Below are positions 16,710 to 24,986 of a stretch of 47,125 bases of DNA, piece after piece (the stretch's first letter is position 1; each line of letters opens with the position of its first letter). This DNA is from Stenotrophomonas pavanii (lineage in GTDB: Bacteria; Pseudomonadota; Gammaproteobacteria; Xanthomonadales; Xanthomonadaceae), in assembly GCF_900101175.1 (NCBI RefSeq), contig NZ_FNFQ01000016.1:40722-87846 (forward strand), given 5' to 3'. The notes under the pieces are model-generated. The model was given only the letters and a program-made list of their open reading frames with translations. It was not told where the DNA came from and searched no databases. The translations under genes were made by a program, and so were the position numbers.

Positions 16710-16857
16710 CTGGTCGCGCATTCCACCTTATCCCCGCGCCTGTCGGCGCACCCCCTTGAACATCAAGGGGGCTCTCCTCCAGAGAAAGGCCCGGGGGCGG
16801 ATCCCTTTCCAAAGGAAAGGGCTCTGACCCCACCCCTTCCGAGATGCGAAACCATGG

Positions 16858-16880
16858 GTAGTGCCGGCCGCTGGCCGGCA
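16858..16880 (+). repeat. GTAG-type REP, GCCGGCC subfamily, single unit
   Basis: GTAGTGCCGGCC-GCT-GGCCGGCA. A lone unit between the tRNA terminator and the rpsI terminator. Confidence 0.85.
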
Positions 16881-16908
16881 ACCCGGAAATGCATCCCCCC
16901 GAAACGAC

Positions 16909-16934
16909 AAAAGCCCGGCCGAAGCCGGGCTTTT
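16909..16934. terminator. rpsI terminator (bidirectional)
   Basis: AAAAGCCCGGC (16909-16919), loop CGAA, GCCGGGCTTTT (16924-16934). It sits 50 bases beyond the rpsI stop on the minus strand, with T-rich sequence on both strands, so it can end transcription from either side. Confidence 0.8.
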
Positions 16935-16983
16935 GCTTTTCCATCCAGCGGGCCCCCGAAGGGGCCCAACCAGGCGCGGTGGA

Positions 16984-17376
16984 TCAGCGCTTGGAGAACT
17001 GGGTGGCGCGGCGGGCCTTGTGCAGACCGACCTTCTTACGCTCGACCTCACGGGCGTCGCGGGTCATGAAGCCAGCCTTGCGCAGCTCGGACTTCAGGCT
17101 TTCGTCGTACTCGACCAGCGCACGGGCGATGCCCAGACGGATCGCACCGGCCTGGCCGGTGGTGCCGCCGCCAGCGGCGGTGACCAGGATGTCGAAGCTT
17201 TCGGTGTTCTTGGTCAGCTCGAGGGGCTGGCGCACGATCATGCGCGCGGTCTCACGACCGAAGAACTCGTCCAGCGGACGGCCATTGACGGTGATGTTGC
17301 CCGAACCCTTGCGCAGGAACACGCGAGCGGTGGAGGACTTGCGGCGGCCAGTGCCGTAGTTTTGAGTGATAGCCAT
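16984..17376 (-). CDS. rpsI: 30S ribosomal protein S9
   Basis: 130 residues, full length, with the S9 landmarks YGTGRRKSSTARVFL at the N-terminus and the basic tail ending FSKR, which reaches the ribosomal P site. Standard pair with rplM, 2 bases upstream. Terminator at 16909-16934. Confidence 0.98.
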   Translation of the reverse strand: MAITQNYGTGRRKSSTARVFLRKGSGNITVNGRPLDEFFGRETARMIVRQPLELTKNTESFDILVTAAGGGTTGQAGAIRLGIARALVEYDESLKSELRKAGFMTRDAREVERKKVGLHKARRATQFSKR

Positions 17377-17378
17377 GA

Positions 17379-17807
17379 TTAGATATCCAGAACCTGCGGC
17401 TGCTGTGCGGCGTGCGGATGCTCAGTGCCGGCGTAGACCTTGAGCTTGCGGTACATCTGGCGACCCAGCGGGCCCTTCGGCAGCATGCCCTTCACGGCGA
17501 TCTCGATCACGCGCTCCGGGTGGCGCTCCAGCGCCTGGGCCAGGGATTCGGTCTTCAGGTTGCCGATGTAACCGGTGAAACGGTGATACATCTTGTCCTG
17601 CAGCTTCTTGCCGGTGACGGCAATCTTTTCTGCATTGATGACGACCAGGTAGTCGCCGGTATCAACGTGCGGGGTGTAGACCGGCTTGTGCTTGCCACGC
17701 AGACGGCGGGCCAGCTCGGTGGCGAGACGGCCCAGGGTCTTGCCCTCGGCGTCGACGAGGTACCAGTCGCGCTGGACGGTCTCGTTCTTGGCAGTGAAAG
17801 TGCTCAT
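17379..17807 (-). CDS. rplM: 50S ribosomal protein L13
   Basis: 142 residues, full length, with L13 landmarks: WYLVDAEGKTLGRLA, GDYLVVINAEKIAVTGKK, MLPKGPLGRQMYRKL. First gene of the rplM-rpsI operon; the promoter lies about 90 bases upstream (17898-17926), leaving a long leader that could hold autoregulation, though I see no clear L13 mimic. Confidence 0.98.
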   Translation of the reverse strand: MSTFTAKNETVQRDWYLVDAEGKTLGRLATELARRLRGKHKPVYTPHVDTGDYLVVINAEKIAVTGKKLQDKMYHRFTGYIGNLKTESLAQALERHPERVIEIAVKGMLPKGPLGRQMYRKLKVYAGTEHPHAAQQPQVLDI

Positions 17808-17897
17808 GAAGAACTCTAGGTTAGGTCGGGCTCATTGCGGCGAAGGACTCGCCGGAACTCTGCCACGCGTTGTGAAAGGTGAAGCGCAAGAGGCGGG

Positions 17898-17926
17898 ATT
17901 GTACGCAGGTCACGCCCGCGATGCAA
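17898..17926 (-). promoter_or_regulatory. rplM-rpsI promoter
   Basis: On the minus strand TTGCAT (17926-17921), 17-base spacer, TACAAT (17903-17898): a near-consensus sigma-70 promoter, with about 84 bases of leader before the rplM ATG. Confidence 0.75.
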
Positions 17927-18003
17927 GCCGGCCCCGCCGCGGGTTGGCAGGGGGACGGGGCCGGGCGAGAATCGACGGGTCTTCCGCCCCGCCGCGTACC
18001 GCC

Positions 18004-18648
18004 ATGACCGTGCCCCGCCAGACCACCCCGCTGGACCACCTGCTGACCGAGGCGCAGCGCGCCCTGGACACCGTGTTCGGCAACCCGCCGGCGGCCCGTC
18101 CCTACCCCGCCACGGACACCGGCGAGCCCGGCATGGATCGCGCCGAGCGCCGCCACGCGGCTGGCCTGATGCGGATCAACCACGTGGGCGAGGTCTGCGC
18201 GCAGGGCCTGTATTTCGGGCAGGCCGCCGTGGCCCGTGACCCGGCCACGCGTGACCACCTGCTGGAAGCGGCCCAGGAAGAAACCGACCACCTGGCCTGG
18301 TGCGCCACCCGGCTGGCCGAGCTGGACAGCCGTCCCAGCCTGTTCAACCCCCTGTGGTACGCCGGCAGCTACACCATCGGCACCCTGGCCGGGCTGCGTG
18401 GCGACGGCTGGAACCTGGGCTTCGTGGTCGAGACCGAGCGCCAGGTGGAAGCCCATCTGGACGAGCACCTGGTCGACCTGCCGGCCGGCGACCTGCGCAG
18501 CCGCGCGGTCATCCAGGTGATGAAGGAAGACGAGGCGCGCCATGCGGAGCATGCCGAGCAGGCCGGCGCACGCCGCCTGCCGTTCCCGATCCCCGGCGCG
18601 ATGGCCCTGGCCTCCAGGGTGATGAAGGCCATTGCCTACCGGCTGTAG
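18004..18648 (+). CDS. coq7: ubiquinone di-iron hydroxylase Coq7
   Basis: 214 residues. Di-iron ligand motifs: EVCAQ (Glu63), EETDHLAWC (Glu93, His96), ETERQVEAHL and EDEARHAEHA. Coq7 hydroxylates 3-demethoxyubiquinone late in ubiquinone synthesis and replaces UbiF in many bacteria, including xanthomonads. ATG 18004 is the first Met of the conserved protein; the frame upstream is not conserved. The stop TAG is part of a GTAG palindrome (18645-18661). Confidence 0.93.
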   Translation: MTVPRQTTPLDHLLTEAQRALDTVFGNPPAARPYPATDTGEPGMDRAERRHAAGLMRINHVGEVCAQGLYFGQAAVARDPATRDHLLEAAQEETDHLAWCATRLAELDSRPSLFNPLWYAGSYTIGTLAGLRGDGWNLGFVVETERQVEAHLDEHLVDLPAGDLRSRAVIQVMKEDEARHAEHAEQAGARRLPFPIPGAMALASRVMKAIAYRL

Positions 18649-18700
18649 CCGCGACACGCGGTCCGTTGTGACCGCCCGGTCGGCCAGCGGCCGGCACGAC
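18645..18700. repeat. GTAG palindrome at the coq7 stop plus degenerate REP
   Basis: GTAG (18645-18648, including the coq7 stop TAG) is followed by CCGCG-ACA-CGCGG. A second, mirrored unit at 18680-18700 has the GGCCAGCGGCCGGCAC core but ends CGAC where CTAC is expected, so it is a decayed GCCGGCC-type REP. Confidence 0.7.
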
Positions 18701-18703
18701 CGA

Positions 18704-19024
18704 TCAGTTCGGCGAGACCAGCTTCAGGCCGATCACGCCGGCCACGATCAGTCCCACGCAGGCCAGGCGGGCCGGCGACGCGCTGTCGTTGAACAGGTAG
18801 ATGCCCAGCACCGCCACGCCCATGGCTCCGATGCCGGTCCAGATCGCGTAGGCGGTGCCGACCGGGATGCTCTTCATCGCCTGGCTCATCAGGTACAGGC
18901 TGATCAGGGCCGACACCACCGTGGCAACGGTGGGCAGGGGTTTGCTGAAACCTTCCGAGTACTTCATTCCGAGGGCGAAACCGATCTCGAACAGGCCGGC
19001 CAGCAGCAGGTAGATCCAGGGCAT
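18704..19024 (-). CDS. sugE: SMR-family guanidinium exporter (SugE/Gdx)
   Basis: 106 residues, four TM helices, essential Glu13 in helix 1 and the SugE/Gdx-type motif IPVGTAYAIWTGIGA. Members of this branch of the small multidrug resistance family export guanidinium in exchange for protons as dual-topology dimers; some also confer resistance to quaternary ammonium compounds. Ribosome site AAGGAG about 8 bases before ATG 19024. A terminator-like hairpin sits only 35 bases upstream and a structured leader lies before it (see 19060-19182), so expression is probably RNA-controlled. Confidence 0.9.
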   Translation of the reverse strand: MPWIYLLLAGLFEIGFALGMKYSEGFSKPLPTVATVVSALISLYLMSQAMKSIPVGTAYAIWTGIGAMGVAVLGIYLFNDSASPARLACVGLIVAGVIGLKLVSPN

Positions 19025-19059
19025 GGGTGGGGGCTCCTTACCTTTCTTGGGAAAACAAA

Positions 19060-19087
19060 ACGGCCCGGTGTTTTCACACCGGGCCGT
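19060..19087 (-). terminator. intrinsic terminator in the sugE leader
   Basis: On the minus strand ACGGCCCGGTGT pairs with ACACCGGGCCGT around GAAA, followed by TTTGTTTT. A textbook terminator between speD and sugE. It either ends the speD transcript or acts as the switchable terminator of a sugE riboswitch. Confidence 0.85.
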
Positions 19088-19101
19088 GGGCCGGTACATC
19101 A

Positions 19102-19182
19102 CCGTGGAACAATATCGCAAGTGCGACACCAGTTCCACGGGGCGGGTCGTCCCGCCTGGGCGGCGATGCCTGCAGGCATCGC
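19102..19182 (-). ncRNA. structured leader upstream of sugE (possible guanidine-responsive RNA)
   Basis: Read on the minus strand: a 20-base perfect palindrome (19182-19163), then the hairpin GGCGGG-ACGA-CCCGCC (19156-19141), then directly CCGTGGAAC...GTTCCACGG (19140-19102) with an inner TCGC/GCGA helix. The ACGA tetraloop closed by GGG/CCC is the hallmark of guanidine-II (mini-ykkC) hairpins, which control sugE genes in proteobacteria. The expected second ACGR hairpin is not clean: only an ACGG in a CCGG-flanked loop overlapping the terminator. Treat as a candidate. Confidence 0.4.
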
Positions 19183-19191
19183 GCATGGGGC

Positions 19192-19986
19192 TTACTCGGA
19201 CAGGTTCCGGCCGTGGAACAGCTCTTCGATCTCGCGCTTGAGCAGCGCTTCGATCTTCATGCGCTCCTTGAACGACAGGTTCTTGGCCTTTTCCTCGAAC
19301 AGGTACTGATCCAGGTCGAAGTCCTTCAGGTGCATCTTCGTGTGGAAGATGTTCTCCTGGTAGACGTTGACGTCGAACATCTCGTAACGCGACTTGATGT
19401 TCTTGGCCAGGAAGTTCTGGATCGAGTTGATCTTGTGGTCGATGAAGTGCTTCTTGCCCTTCACATCGCGGGTGAAGCCACGGACGCGGTAGTCCATGAT
19501 CACGATGTCCGACTCAAGGCTCTCGATCAGGTAGTTCAGGGCCTTCAGCGGGGAAATGACGCCACAGGTGGCTACGTCGATGTCCGCGCGGAACGTCGCG
19601 ATGCCTTCCTGCGGATGGGTTTCCGGGTAGGTATGGACAGTGATGTGGCTCTTGTCCATGTGCGCGACCACCGCGTCGGAGATCAGCTCCTTGCCGGCCA
19701 GCTTCTTGTCGATCACCGGTTCTTCGGAGATCAGGATGGTCACCGAGGCACCCTGCGGGTCGTAGTCCTGGCGGGCCACGTTCAGGATGTTGGCACCGAT
19801 GATCTCGGCGACATCGGTCAAGATTTGAGTCAGCCTGTCGGCGTTGTACTCTTCATCGATGTATTCAATGTAACGCTGACGCTCCTCTTCGGTGCGCGCG
19901 TAACACACGTCATAGATGTTGAAGCTCAGCGCCTTGGTGAGGTTGTTGAAACCCTGCAGCCTCAGGCGAGGCAACGGCTTGACCAC
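19192..19986 (-). CDS. speD: S-adenosylmethionine decarboxylase proenzyme
   Basis: 264 residues, the E. coli-type (class 1A) enzyme. The self-cleavage site is in DKSHITVHTYPETHP, where the Ser becomes the pyruvoyl group. It makes decarboxylated SAM for spermidine synthesis. It ends 167 bases before sugE and is divergent from clp, as in Xanthomonas. No partner speE is in the window. Confidence 0.95.
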   Translation of the reverse strand: MVKPLPRLRLQGFNNLTKALSFNIYDVCYARTEEERQRYIEYIDEEYNADRLTQILTDVAEIIGANILNVARQDYDPQGASVTILISEEPVIDKKLAGKELISDAVVAHMDKSHITVHTYPETHPQEGIATFRADIDVATCGVISPLKALNYLIESLESDIVIMDYRVRGFTRDVKGKKHFIDHKINSIQNFLAKNIKSRYEMFDVNVYQENIFHTKMHLKDFDLDQYLFEEKAKNLSFKERMKIEALLKREIEELFHGRNLSE

Positions 19987-20159
19987 GGCGGTCGATTCCT
20001 GTGTAAGAAGGGAAAGGGGGAATTATGGGGCAAACTGCCCCCGGGGGGAACGTGAAGACGCAAGAGTTCTGGCACACTGTTTGCCCTTAACAATTGCGCT
20101 GGTTAAGCTCCGCTATCGACCCCGTGAATCCGTTCATGCGCAGAGGGAGCGCCCCTATC

Positions 20160-20825
20160 GTGTCAACCGTGCGCCTAGCTAGCAGTCCACTGGCCCTGGA
20201 TATCGCCACAATCGATCGTTTCCTGGCGCACAGCCACAGGCGGCGATATCCCACCCGTACCGACGTCTTCCGACCCGGTGACCCGGCGGGAACCCTGTAT
20301 TACGTCATCAGCGGCTCGGTTTCGATCATGGCCGAGGAAGATGACGACCGCGAGCTTGTGCTGGGCTACTTCGGTGCCGGCGAGTTCGTCGGCGAGATGG
20401 GCCTGTTCGTTGAATCGGACCGCCGCGAGGTGATCCTGCGGACCCGCACCGCCTGCGAGCTGGCTGAAATCAGCTACGAGCGCCTGCATCAGCTGTTCCT
20501 CGGCCCGCTGTCGGCCGATGCCCCGCGCCTGCTGTACGCGCTGGGCCAGCAGATCTCCAAGCGCCTGCTCGACACCAGCCGCAAGGCCAGCCGACTGGCA
20601 TTCCTGGACGTCACCGACCGGATCGTGCGCACCCTGCACGACCTGGCGCAGGAACCGGAAGCAATGAGCCACCCGCAGGGCAGCCAGCTGCGCGTCTCGC
20701 GCCAGGAACTGGCGCGCCTGGTCGGCTGCTCGCGCGAAATGGCCGGCCGCGTGCTGAAGAAGCTGCAGACCGACGGCCTGCTGCATGCCCGCGGCAAGAC
20801 CGTGGTGCTGTACGGCACCCGTTGA
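20160..20825 (+). CDS. clp: CRP-like global regulator Clp
   Basis: About 221 residues: cyclic-nucleotide-binding beta-barrel (about residues 10-125; RRRYPTRTDVFRPGDPAGTLYYVISGSVSI, GEFVGEMGLF), dimer helix, and winged helix-turn-helix (QLRVSRQELARLVGCSREMAGRVLKKL). Nearly identical in pattern to Xanthomonas Clp, which binds DNA when free of c-di-GMP and activates virulence and exoenzyme genes. Start: GTG 20160 has GGGAG at 20145-20149; ATG 20136 and GTG 20124 lack a ribosome site but would only lengthen the N-terminus. Possible promoter TTGCCC (20081) and TAAGCT (20104). Confidence 0.93.
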   Translation: MSTVRLASSPLALDIATIDRFLAHSHRRRYPTRTDVFRPGDPAGTLYYVISGSVSIMAEEDDDRELVLGYFGAGEFVGEMGLFVESDRREVILRTRTACELAEISYERLHQLFLGPLSADAPRLLYALGQQISKRLLDTSRKASRLAFLDVTDRIVRTLHDLAQEPEAMSHPQGSQLRVSRQELARLVGCSREMAGRVLKKLQTDGLLHARGKTVVLYGTR

Positions 20826-20887
20826 CCGTTGAGCACCCGGTGGGTGCGGACCTTGGTCCGCCCCCCTTCGCGCGCTAGGCTCGAGAC

Positions 20888-21649
20888 ATGGAGCTGAGCA
20901 GCGAATTCTGGTGGTTCATCCTCATCGGCCTGGGCGCACAGCTGGTCGACGGCGCGCTGGGCATGGCCTTCGGCCTGGTGTCCTCGTCGGTGATGCTGAG
21001 CATGGGCCTGCCGCCGGCGCAGGTCAGCGCGAGCATCCACACCGCCGAAGTGTTCACCACTGGTGCCTCGGGTGTGTCGCACCTCGCAGCCGGAAATGTC
21101 GATAAACGCCTGTTCCTGCGCCTGGCCCTGCCTGGCGCGGTGGGCGGTGCCGTGGGCGCGTACGTGCTCACGCAGATTCCGGGCGAGATCATCCGGCCAC
21201 TGATCTACCTGTACCTGCTGGTGCTGGCGATCATCATCCTGGCCCGCGCGGCCGGACGCTGGATGCCCAAGGGCGAGATCCGCCGGGTACCGGTGCTGGG
21301 CTTCTTCGCGGGCCTGCTCGACGCCAGCGGCGGTGGCGGCTGGGGGCCGATCGCCACGTCCACCCTGCTCGCCCGTGGTGGCCAGGCGCGTACCACGATC
21401 GGTACGGTCAATGCAGCGGAGTTCGTGGTCACGCTGACGGTGTCGGCGACCTTCCTGCTGTCGATGGGGGTGCAGCACCTGCAGATCGTCGCCGGCCTGC
21501 TGATCGGCGGCATGATGGCCGCGCCGGTGGCGGCCATCCTGGTCAAGCGGGTGCAAGAGCGCTGGGTGCTGGTGGCCGTCGGCGTGCTGGTGCTGGGGAT
21601 CAGCCTGTTCCAGGTCGGGCACGCGGTGTACGGGTACCTGGGGCATTGA
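20888..21649 (+). CDS. TSUP family permease (TauE/SafE-like)
   Basis: 253 residues, about eight TM helices, with the duplicated TauE/SafE pattern: GAQLVDGALGMAFGL near the N-terminus and GLLDASGGGGWGPIATSTLL after mid-protein. This family moves sulfur-containing anions such as sulfite, sulfoacetate or thiosulfate; the substrate here is unknown. It stands alone, with a REP dimer immediately downstream. Confidence 0.88.
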   Translation: MELSSEFWWFILIGLGAQLVDGALGMAFGLVSSSVMLSMGLPPAQVSASIHTAEVFTTGASGVSHLAAGNVDKRLFLRLALPGAVGGAVGAYVLTQIPGEIIRPLIYLYLLVLAIIILARAAGRWMPKGEIRRVPVLGFFAGLLDASGGGGWGPIATSTLLARGGQARTTIGTVNAAEFVVTLTVSATFLLSMGVQHLQIVAGLLIGGMMAAPVAAILVKRVQERWVLVAVGVLVLGISLFQVGHAVYGYLGH

Positions 21650-21653
21650 GCGT

Positions 21654-21714
21654 TTGCCGGCCAGCGGCCGGCACAACCGCGACGGAGGAGGGTAGTGCCG
21701 GCCGCTGGCCGGCA
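21654..21714. repeat. GTAG-type REP dimer, GCCGGCC subfamily
   Basis: A mirrored unit at 21654-21678 (ending CACAACC, so GTTG on the minus strand) and a standard GTAGTGCCGGCC unit at 21692-21714. It lies between convergent genes. Confidence 0.85.
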
Positions 21715-21765
21715 GATCCGTCATCGTGCGAAGGGGTCAGGCCCCCGACGGGATCTGGCCCCGGG

Positions 21766-22482
21766 CTACGCCTTGTCGCCGCCCCGGTCCACGCAACCCC
21801 AGTTGAGGATGCGGGTGCCGGCCGGCAGCACGCGGCGGAAGAACGCCACCCGGCCCGGCTTCGGGTTCACCACCACCGGCGCCTTGGCCGCCAGCAGCAG
21901 CGGCAGGTCGGCGGTACTGTCGGAATAGGCGATATCGATGTCGCCATAGCCGCGCTCGCGCAGCATGCGCATCTTCTCTTCGTTGTGGCAGTGACGGGTC
22001 GGGCCGACGCCGCCCAGCCGCGGGCCGACCTCGGTGCCGATCACCGGCACGTCCTGATGGGCCACGAAGGCCAGGATCGCGCGTGCCAGTTCCGGCGGCG
22101 CGCCGGTGGCGACCACCACGCGGTCGCCCTTGGCACGGTGCGCGGCGAACACCTCCAGCGCCTGCGGCAGCAGCTTGGCGCGCATCTGCGCCTGGTTGCG
22201 CAGCACGTAGGCGTCGATCACCTTGTTGAAGTCGCGGGCACGGTGCAGGCCGAAGCTGCCGATCCACACATAGACCGAGATGCCCGCACGGCGGGTCGGC
22301 AGCATCGCCACCATCGGCCCGGCGATCGGCGTGACCAGCAGTGCCGCCAGCATGCGCAACGGGTTGCGCTTGATCAGCGAGGCGAACAGGTGAGTGCCCG
22401 AATCGCCGTCGTAGAGGGTGTGGTCGAAGTCGAAGACCACCAGCGGCGCATCCTCGCGCGGCGTTGGATAGTGCGTTGTCAT
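21766..22482 (-). CDS. HAD-superfamily (type IB) phosphatase
   Basis: 238 residues. Motif I DFDHTLYDGD (nucleophile and acid Asp pair, about residues 18-20), motif II ATGAPPE, a conserved Lys in HNEEKM, and motif III YSDSTADLPLL. The SerB-like HAD-IB cap has a short hydrophobic segment (about 45-65). Substrate unknown. The start overlaps the trpC stop by 4 bases, so it is the last cistron of the trp operon. The stop is TAG followed by CCCGGG. Confidence 0.85.
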   Translation of the reverse strand: MTTHYPTPREDAPLVVFDFDHTLYDGDSGTHLFASLIKRNPLRMLAALLVTPIAGPMVAMLPTRRAGISVYVWIGSFGLHRARDFNKVIDAYVLRNQAQMRAKLLPQALEVFAAHRAKGDRVVVATGAPPELARAILAFVAHQDVPVIGTEVGPRLGGVGPTRHCHNEEKMRMLRERGYGDIDIAYSDSTADLPLLLAAKAPVVVNPKPGRVAFFRRVLPAGTRILNWGCVDRGGDKA

Positions 22483-23273
22483 GCCGCGAAGAATAGCTGA
22501 CGCAGACCCTCGCCCGGCTCTTCCACGCGCATGAAGGCCTCGCCGACCAGGAAGGCATGGATCCCGGCATCGCGCATCAGCGCGACATCCTGCGGGCCGA
22601 GGATGCCGCTCTCGGTGACCAGCAGGCGGTCACGCGGCACGGCCTGCTGCATGTCCAGCGTGGTCTGCAGCGACACCTCGAACGTGCGCAGGTTGCGGTT
22701 GTTGATGCCGATCATCGGCGCCGGCACCTGCAGGGCGCGCTCCAGTTCATCGATGTCGTGCACTTCCACCAGCACGTCCATGCCCAGCGACAACGCCAGT
22801 TCGGACAACGTGGCCAGCTGGGTGTCGTCCAGCGCGGCCACGATCAGCAGGATGCAGTCGGCGCCCAGCACGCGTGCCTCGTACACCTGGTAGGCGTCGA
22901 TCACGAAGTCCTTGCGCAGCACCGGCAGCGTGCAGGCCTCGCGCGCCTGCTGCAGGTAGGCGTCGGCGCCCTGGAAGAAATCCACGTCGGTCAGCACCGA
23001 CAGGCAGCTGGCACCGCCGAACTCGTAGCTGACGGCGATGTCGGCCGGGCGGAAGTCCGGGCGGATGACGCCCTTGGACGGGCTGGCCTTCTTCACCTCG
23101 GCGATCACCGCCGGGTCGCCGTTGGCCACCGCCGCCTGCAACGCGCGCACGAAGCCACGTACCGGCGGGGCGCTGGCCACGGCGGCCTGCAGCGCCTCGA
23201 GCGGGCGCTGGGCGCGGCGCTGGGCCACTTCTTCGGCCTTGCGGGCCAGGATCGTCTGCAGGATGTCGCTCAT
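22479..23273 (-). CDS. trpC: indole-3-glycerol phosphate synthase
   Basis: 264 residues, TIM barrel with IGPS motifs: AEVKKASPSKGVIR, GGASCLSVLTD, LPVLRKDFVID, LIVAALDD, IGINNRNLRTFEV and VTESGI. It converts CdRP to indole-3-glycerol phosphate. Monofunctional: no TrpF domain is fused. ATG 23273 is the first conserved Met. It follows trpD after 75 bases. Confidence 0.97.
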   Translation of the reverse strand: MSDILQTILARKAEEVAQRRAQRPLEALQAAVASAPPVRGFVRALQAAVANGDPAVIAEVKKASPSKGVIRPDFRPADIAVSYEFGGASCLSVLTDVDFFQGADAYLQQAREACTLPVLRKDFVIDAYQVYEARVLGADCILLIVAALDDTQLATLSELALSLGMDVLVEVHDIDELERALQVPAPMIGINNRNLRTFEVSLQTTLDMQQAVPRDRLLVTESGILGPQDVALMRDAGIHAFLVGEAFMRVEEPGEGLRQLFFAA

Positions 23274-23348
23274 CGTCTTCGGGTCGGTGCGGGGGGCGGT
23301 GAGGACGGCCATTATCGGCCATCGACGGGGTCAGGCTGAACCGCGCGC

Positions 23349-24380
23349 TCAGGCAACCAGCGCGCGGGTGGTCTCCACGTAATGCTGCAGGCGCTGGCGG
23401 GCGCTGCCGTTGGCAATGGCGGCACGGGCGCGGGCCAGGCCATCGCCGATGTCGCTGGCCACGCCGGCCACGTACAGGGCGGCGCCGGCATTCAACGCAA
23501 CGATGTCCAGCGCCGGGCCGGACACGTTGTCCAGCACGGCGCGCAGCATCTGGATGGACTGCTCCGGGCCGTCCACGCGCAGGTTGCGGCTGGCCGACAT
23601 GGCGATGCCGAAGTCCTCCGGGTGGATCTCGTACTCACGCACCTTGCCGTCGCGCAGCTCGCCGACCAGGGTGCCGGCGCCCAGCGAGATCTCGTCCATG
23701 TTGTCGCGGCCCCAGACCACCATGGCGCGCTCGGTGCCCAGCTCGCGCAGCACGCGGGCCTGGATGCCCACCAGATCGGGATGGAACACGCCCATCAGTA
23801 CCGACGGCGCGCTGGCCGGATTGGTCAGCGGGCCGAGGATGTTGAAGATGGTGCGCACGCCCATTTCGCGGCGCACCGGCGCGACCACCTTCATCGAGGG
23901 GTGATGGATCGGCGCGAACATGAAGCCGATGCCGGTCCGGTCGATGGCGGCGGCCACCTGGTCCGGCTGCAGTTCGATCACCGCGCCCAGCGCTTCCAGC
24001 GCGTCGGCACTGCCGGACTTGGAAGACACGCTGCGGTTGCCGTGCTTGGCCACGCGCGCACCGGCGGCAGCGGCCACGAACATCGAGCAGGTGGAGATGT
24101 TGAAGGTGTGCGAGCCATCGCCACCGGTACCGACGATATCAACCAGGTTGGAGGTATCGGCCACCGGCACTGGCCGGGCGAATTCACGCATCACGGTGGC
24201 CGCCGCGGCGATCTCGTCCACGGTCTCCTTCTTCACCCGCAGGCCGGTGAGGATCGCCGCGGTCATCATCGGCGACACGACGCCGCGCATGATCTGCCGC
24301 ATCAGGTCGACCATTTCGTCGAAGAAGATTTCGCGATGCTCGATGGTGCGATGCAGGGCTTCCTGGGGGGAGAAGCTCAT
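23349..24380 (-). CDS. trpD: anthranilate phosphoribosyltransferase
   Basis: 343 residues with TrpD motifs: GTGGDGSHTFNISTCS (phosphoribosyl pyrophosphate site), KHGNRSVSSKSGSADALEALG and NILGPLTNP. Second step of tryptophan synthesis. It is 16 bases after trpG, with AAGGAG about 7 bases before its ATG. Confidence 0.97.
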   Translation of the reverse strand: MSFSPQEALHRTIEHREIFFDEMVDLMRQIMRGVVSPMMTAAILTGLRVKKETVDEIAAAATVMREFARPVPVADTSNLVDIVGTGGDGSHTFNISTCSMFVAAAAGARVAKHGNRSVSSKSGSADALEALGAVIELQPDQVAAAIDRTGIGFMFAPIHHPSMKVVAPVRREMGVRTIFNILGPLTNPASAPSVLMGVFHPDLVGIQARVLRELGTERAMVVWGRDNMDEISLGAGTLVGELRDGKVREYEIHPEDFGIAMSASRNLRVDGPEQSIQMLRAVLDNVSGPALDIVALNAGAALYVAGVASDIGDGLARARAAIANGSARQRLQHYVETTRALVA

Positions 24381-24396
24381 GGGAATGCTCCTTGGA

Positions 24397-24984
24397 TCAG
24401 GCCGCCGGGCGCTGCAGGAAATTGCGCAGCAGGGCGTGGCCGTGTTCGGTGAGGATGGATTCGGGGTGGAACTGCACGCCCTCCACCGGGAACTGGCGGT
24501 GGCGCAGGCCCATGATCTCTTCGATCGAGCCGTCCTCGTTCTCGGTCCAGGCGGTCACTTCCAGCACATCGGGCAGGCTGTTCTTGTCCACCACCAGCGA
24601 GTGGTAGCGGGTGGCCTGGTAGCGGTCCGGCAGGCCGGCGAACACGCCCTTGCCTTCATGGCGGATCGGCGAGGTCTTGCCGTGCATGATGTTGCCGGCA
24701 CGGATGACGGTGCCGCCGTAGACCTGGCCGATGCCCTGGTGGCCCAGGCACACGCCGAGGATCGGCGTGGTCGGGCCCAGGCGCTGGATCAATTCCAGCG
24801 ACACGCCCGCTTCGTTGGGCGTGCACGGGCCAGGCGAGATGACGATGCGCTCGGGTTTCTGCGCGGCGATCTCATCCACGCTCATCGCATCATTGCGCAC
24901 CACCTTCACTTCGGCGCCCAGCGTCTGCAGGTACTGCACGAGGTTGTAGGTGAAGCTGTCGTAGTTGTCGATCATCCACAACAT
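24397..24984 (-). CDS. trpG: anthranilate synthase glutamine amidotransferase subunit
   Basis: 195 residues, class I glutamine amidotransferase: IDNYDSFTYNLVQYL, nucleophile Cys79 in GVCLGHQ, and the His/Glu pair in VQFHPESILTEHG. It supplies ammonia to TrpE. Very similar proteins (PabA) serve folate synthesis, so dual use is possible. It begins 2 bases after the SIMPL gene, not next to trpE. Confidence 0.96.
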   Translation of the reverse strand: MLWMIDNYDSFTYNLVQYLQTLGAEVKVVRNDAMSVDEIAAQKPERIVISPGPCTPNEAGVSLELIQRLGPTTPILGVCLGHQGIGQVYGGTVIRAGNIMHGKTSPIRHEGKGVFAGLPDRYQATRYHSLVVDKNSLPDVLEVTAWTENEDGSIEEIMGLRHRQFPVEGVQFHPESILTEHGHALLRNFLQRPAA

Positions 24985-24986
24985 GG

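Noticed and set aside
16742..16821. CRISPR or tRNA-associated array at the short hairpins after the tRNA genes
   Set aside because: The hairpins differ in sequence and spacing; there is no repeat-spacer pattern.
19025..19191. Guanidine-I (ykkC) riboswitch before sugE
   Set aside because: The conserved ykkC boxes are absent; only an ACGA hairpin of guanidine-II type is seen.
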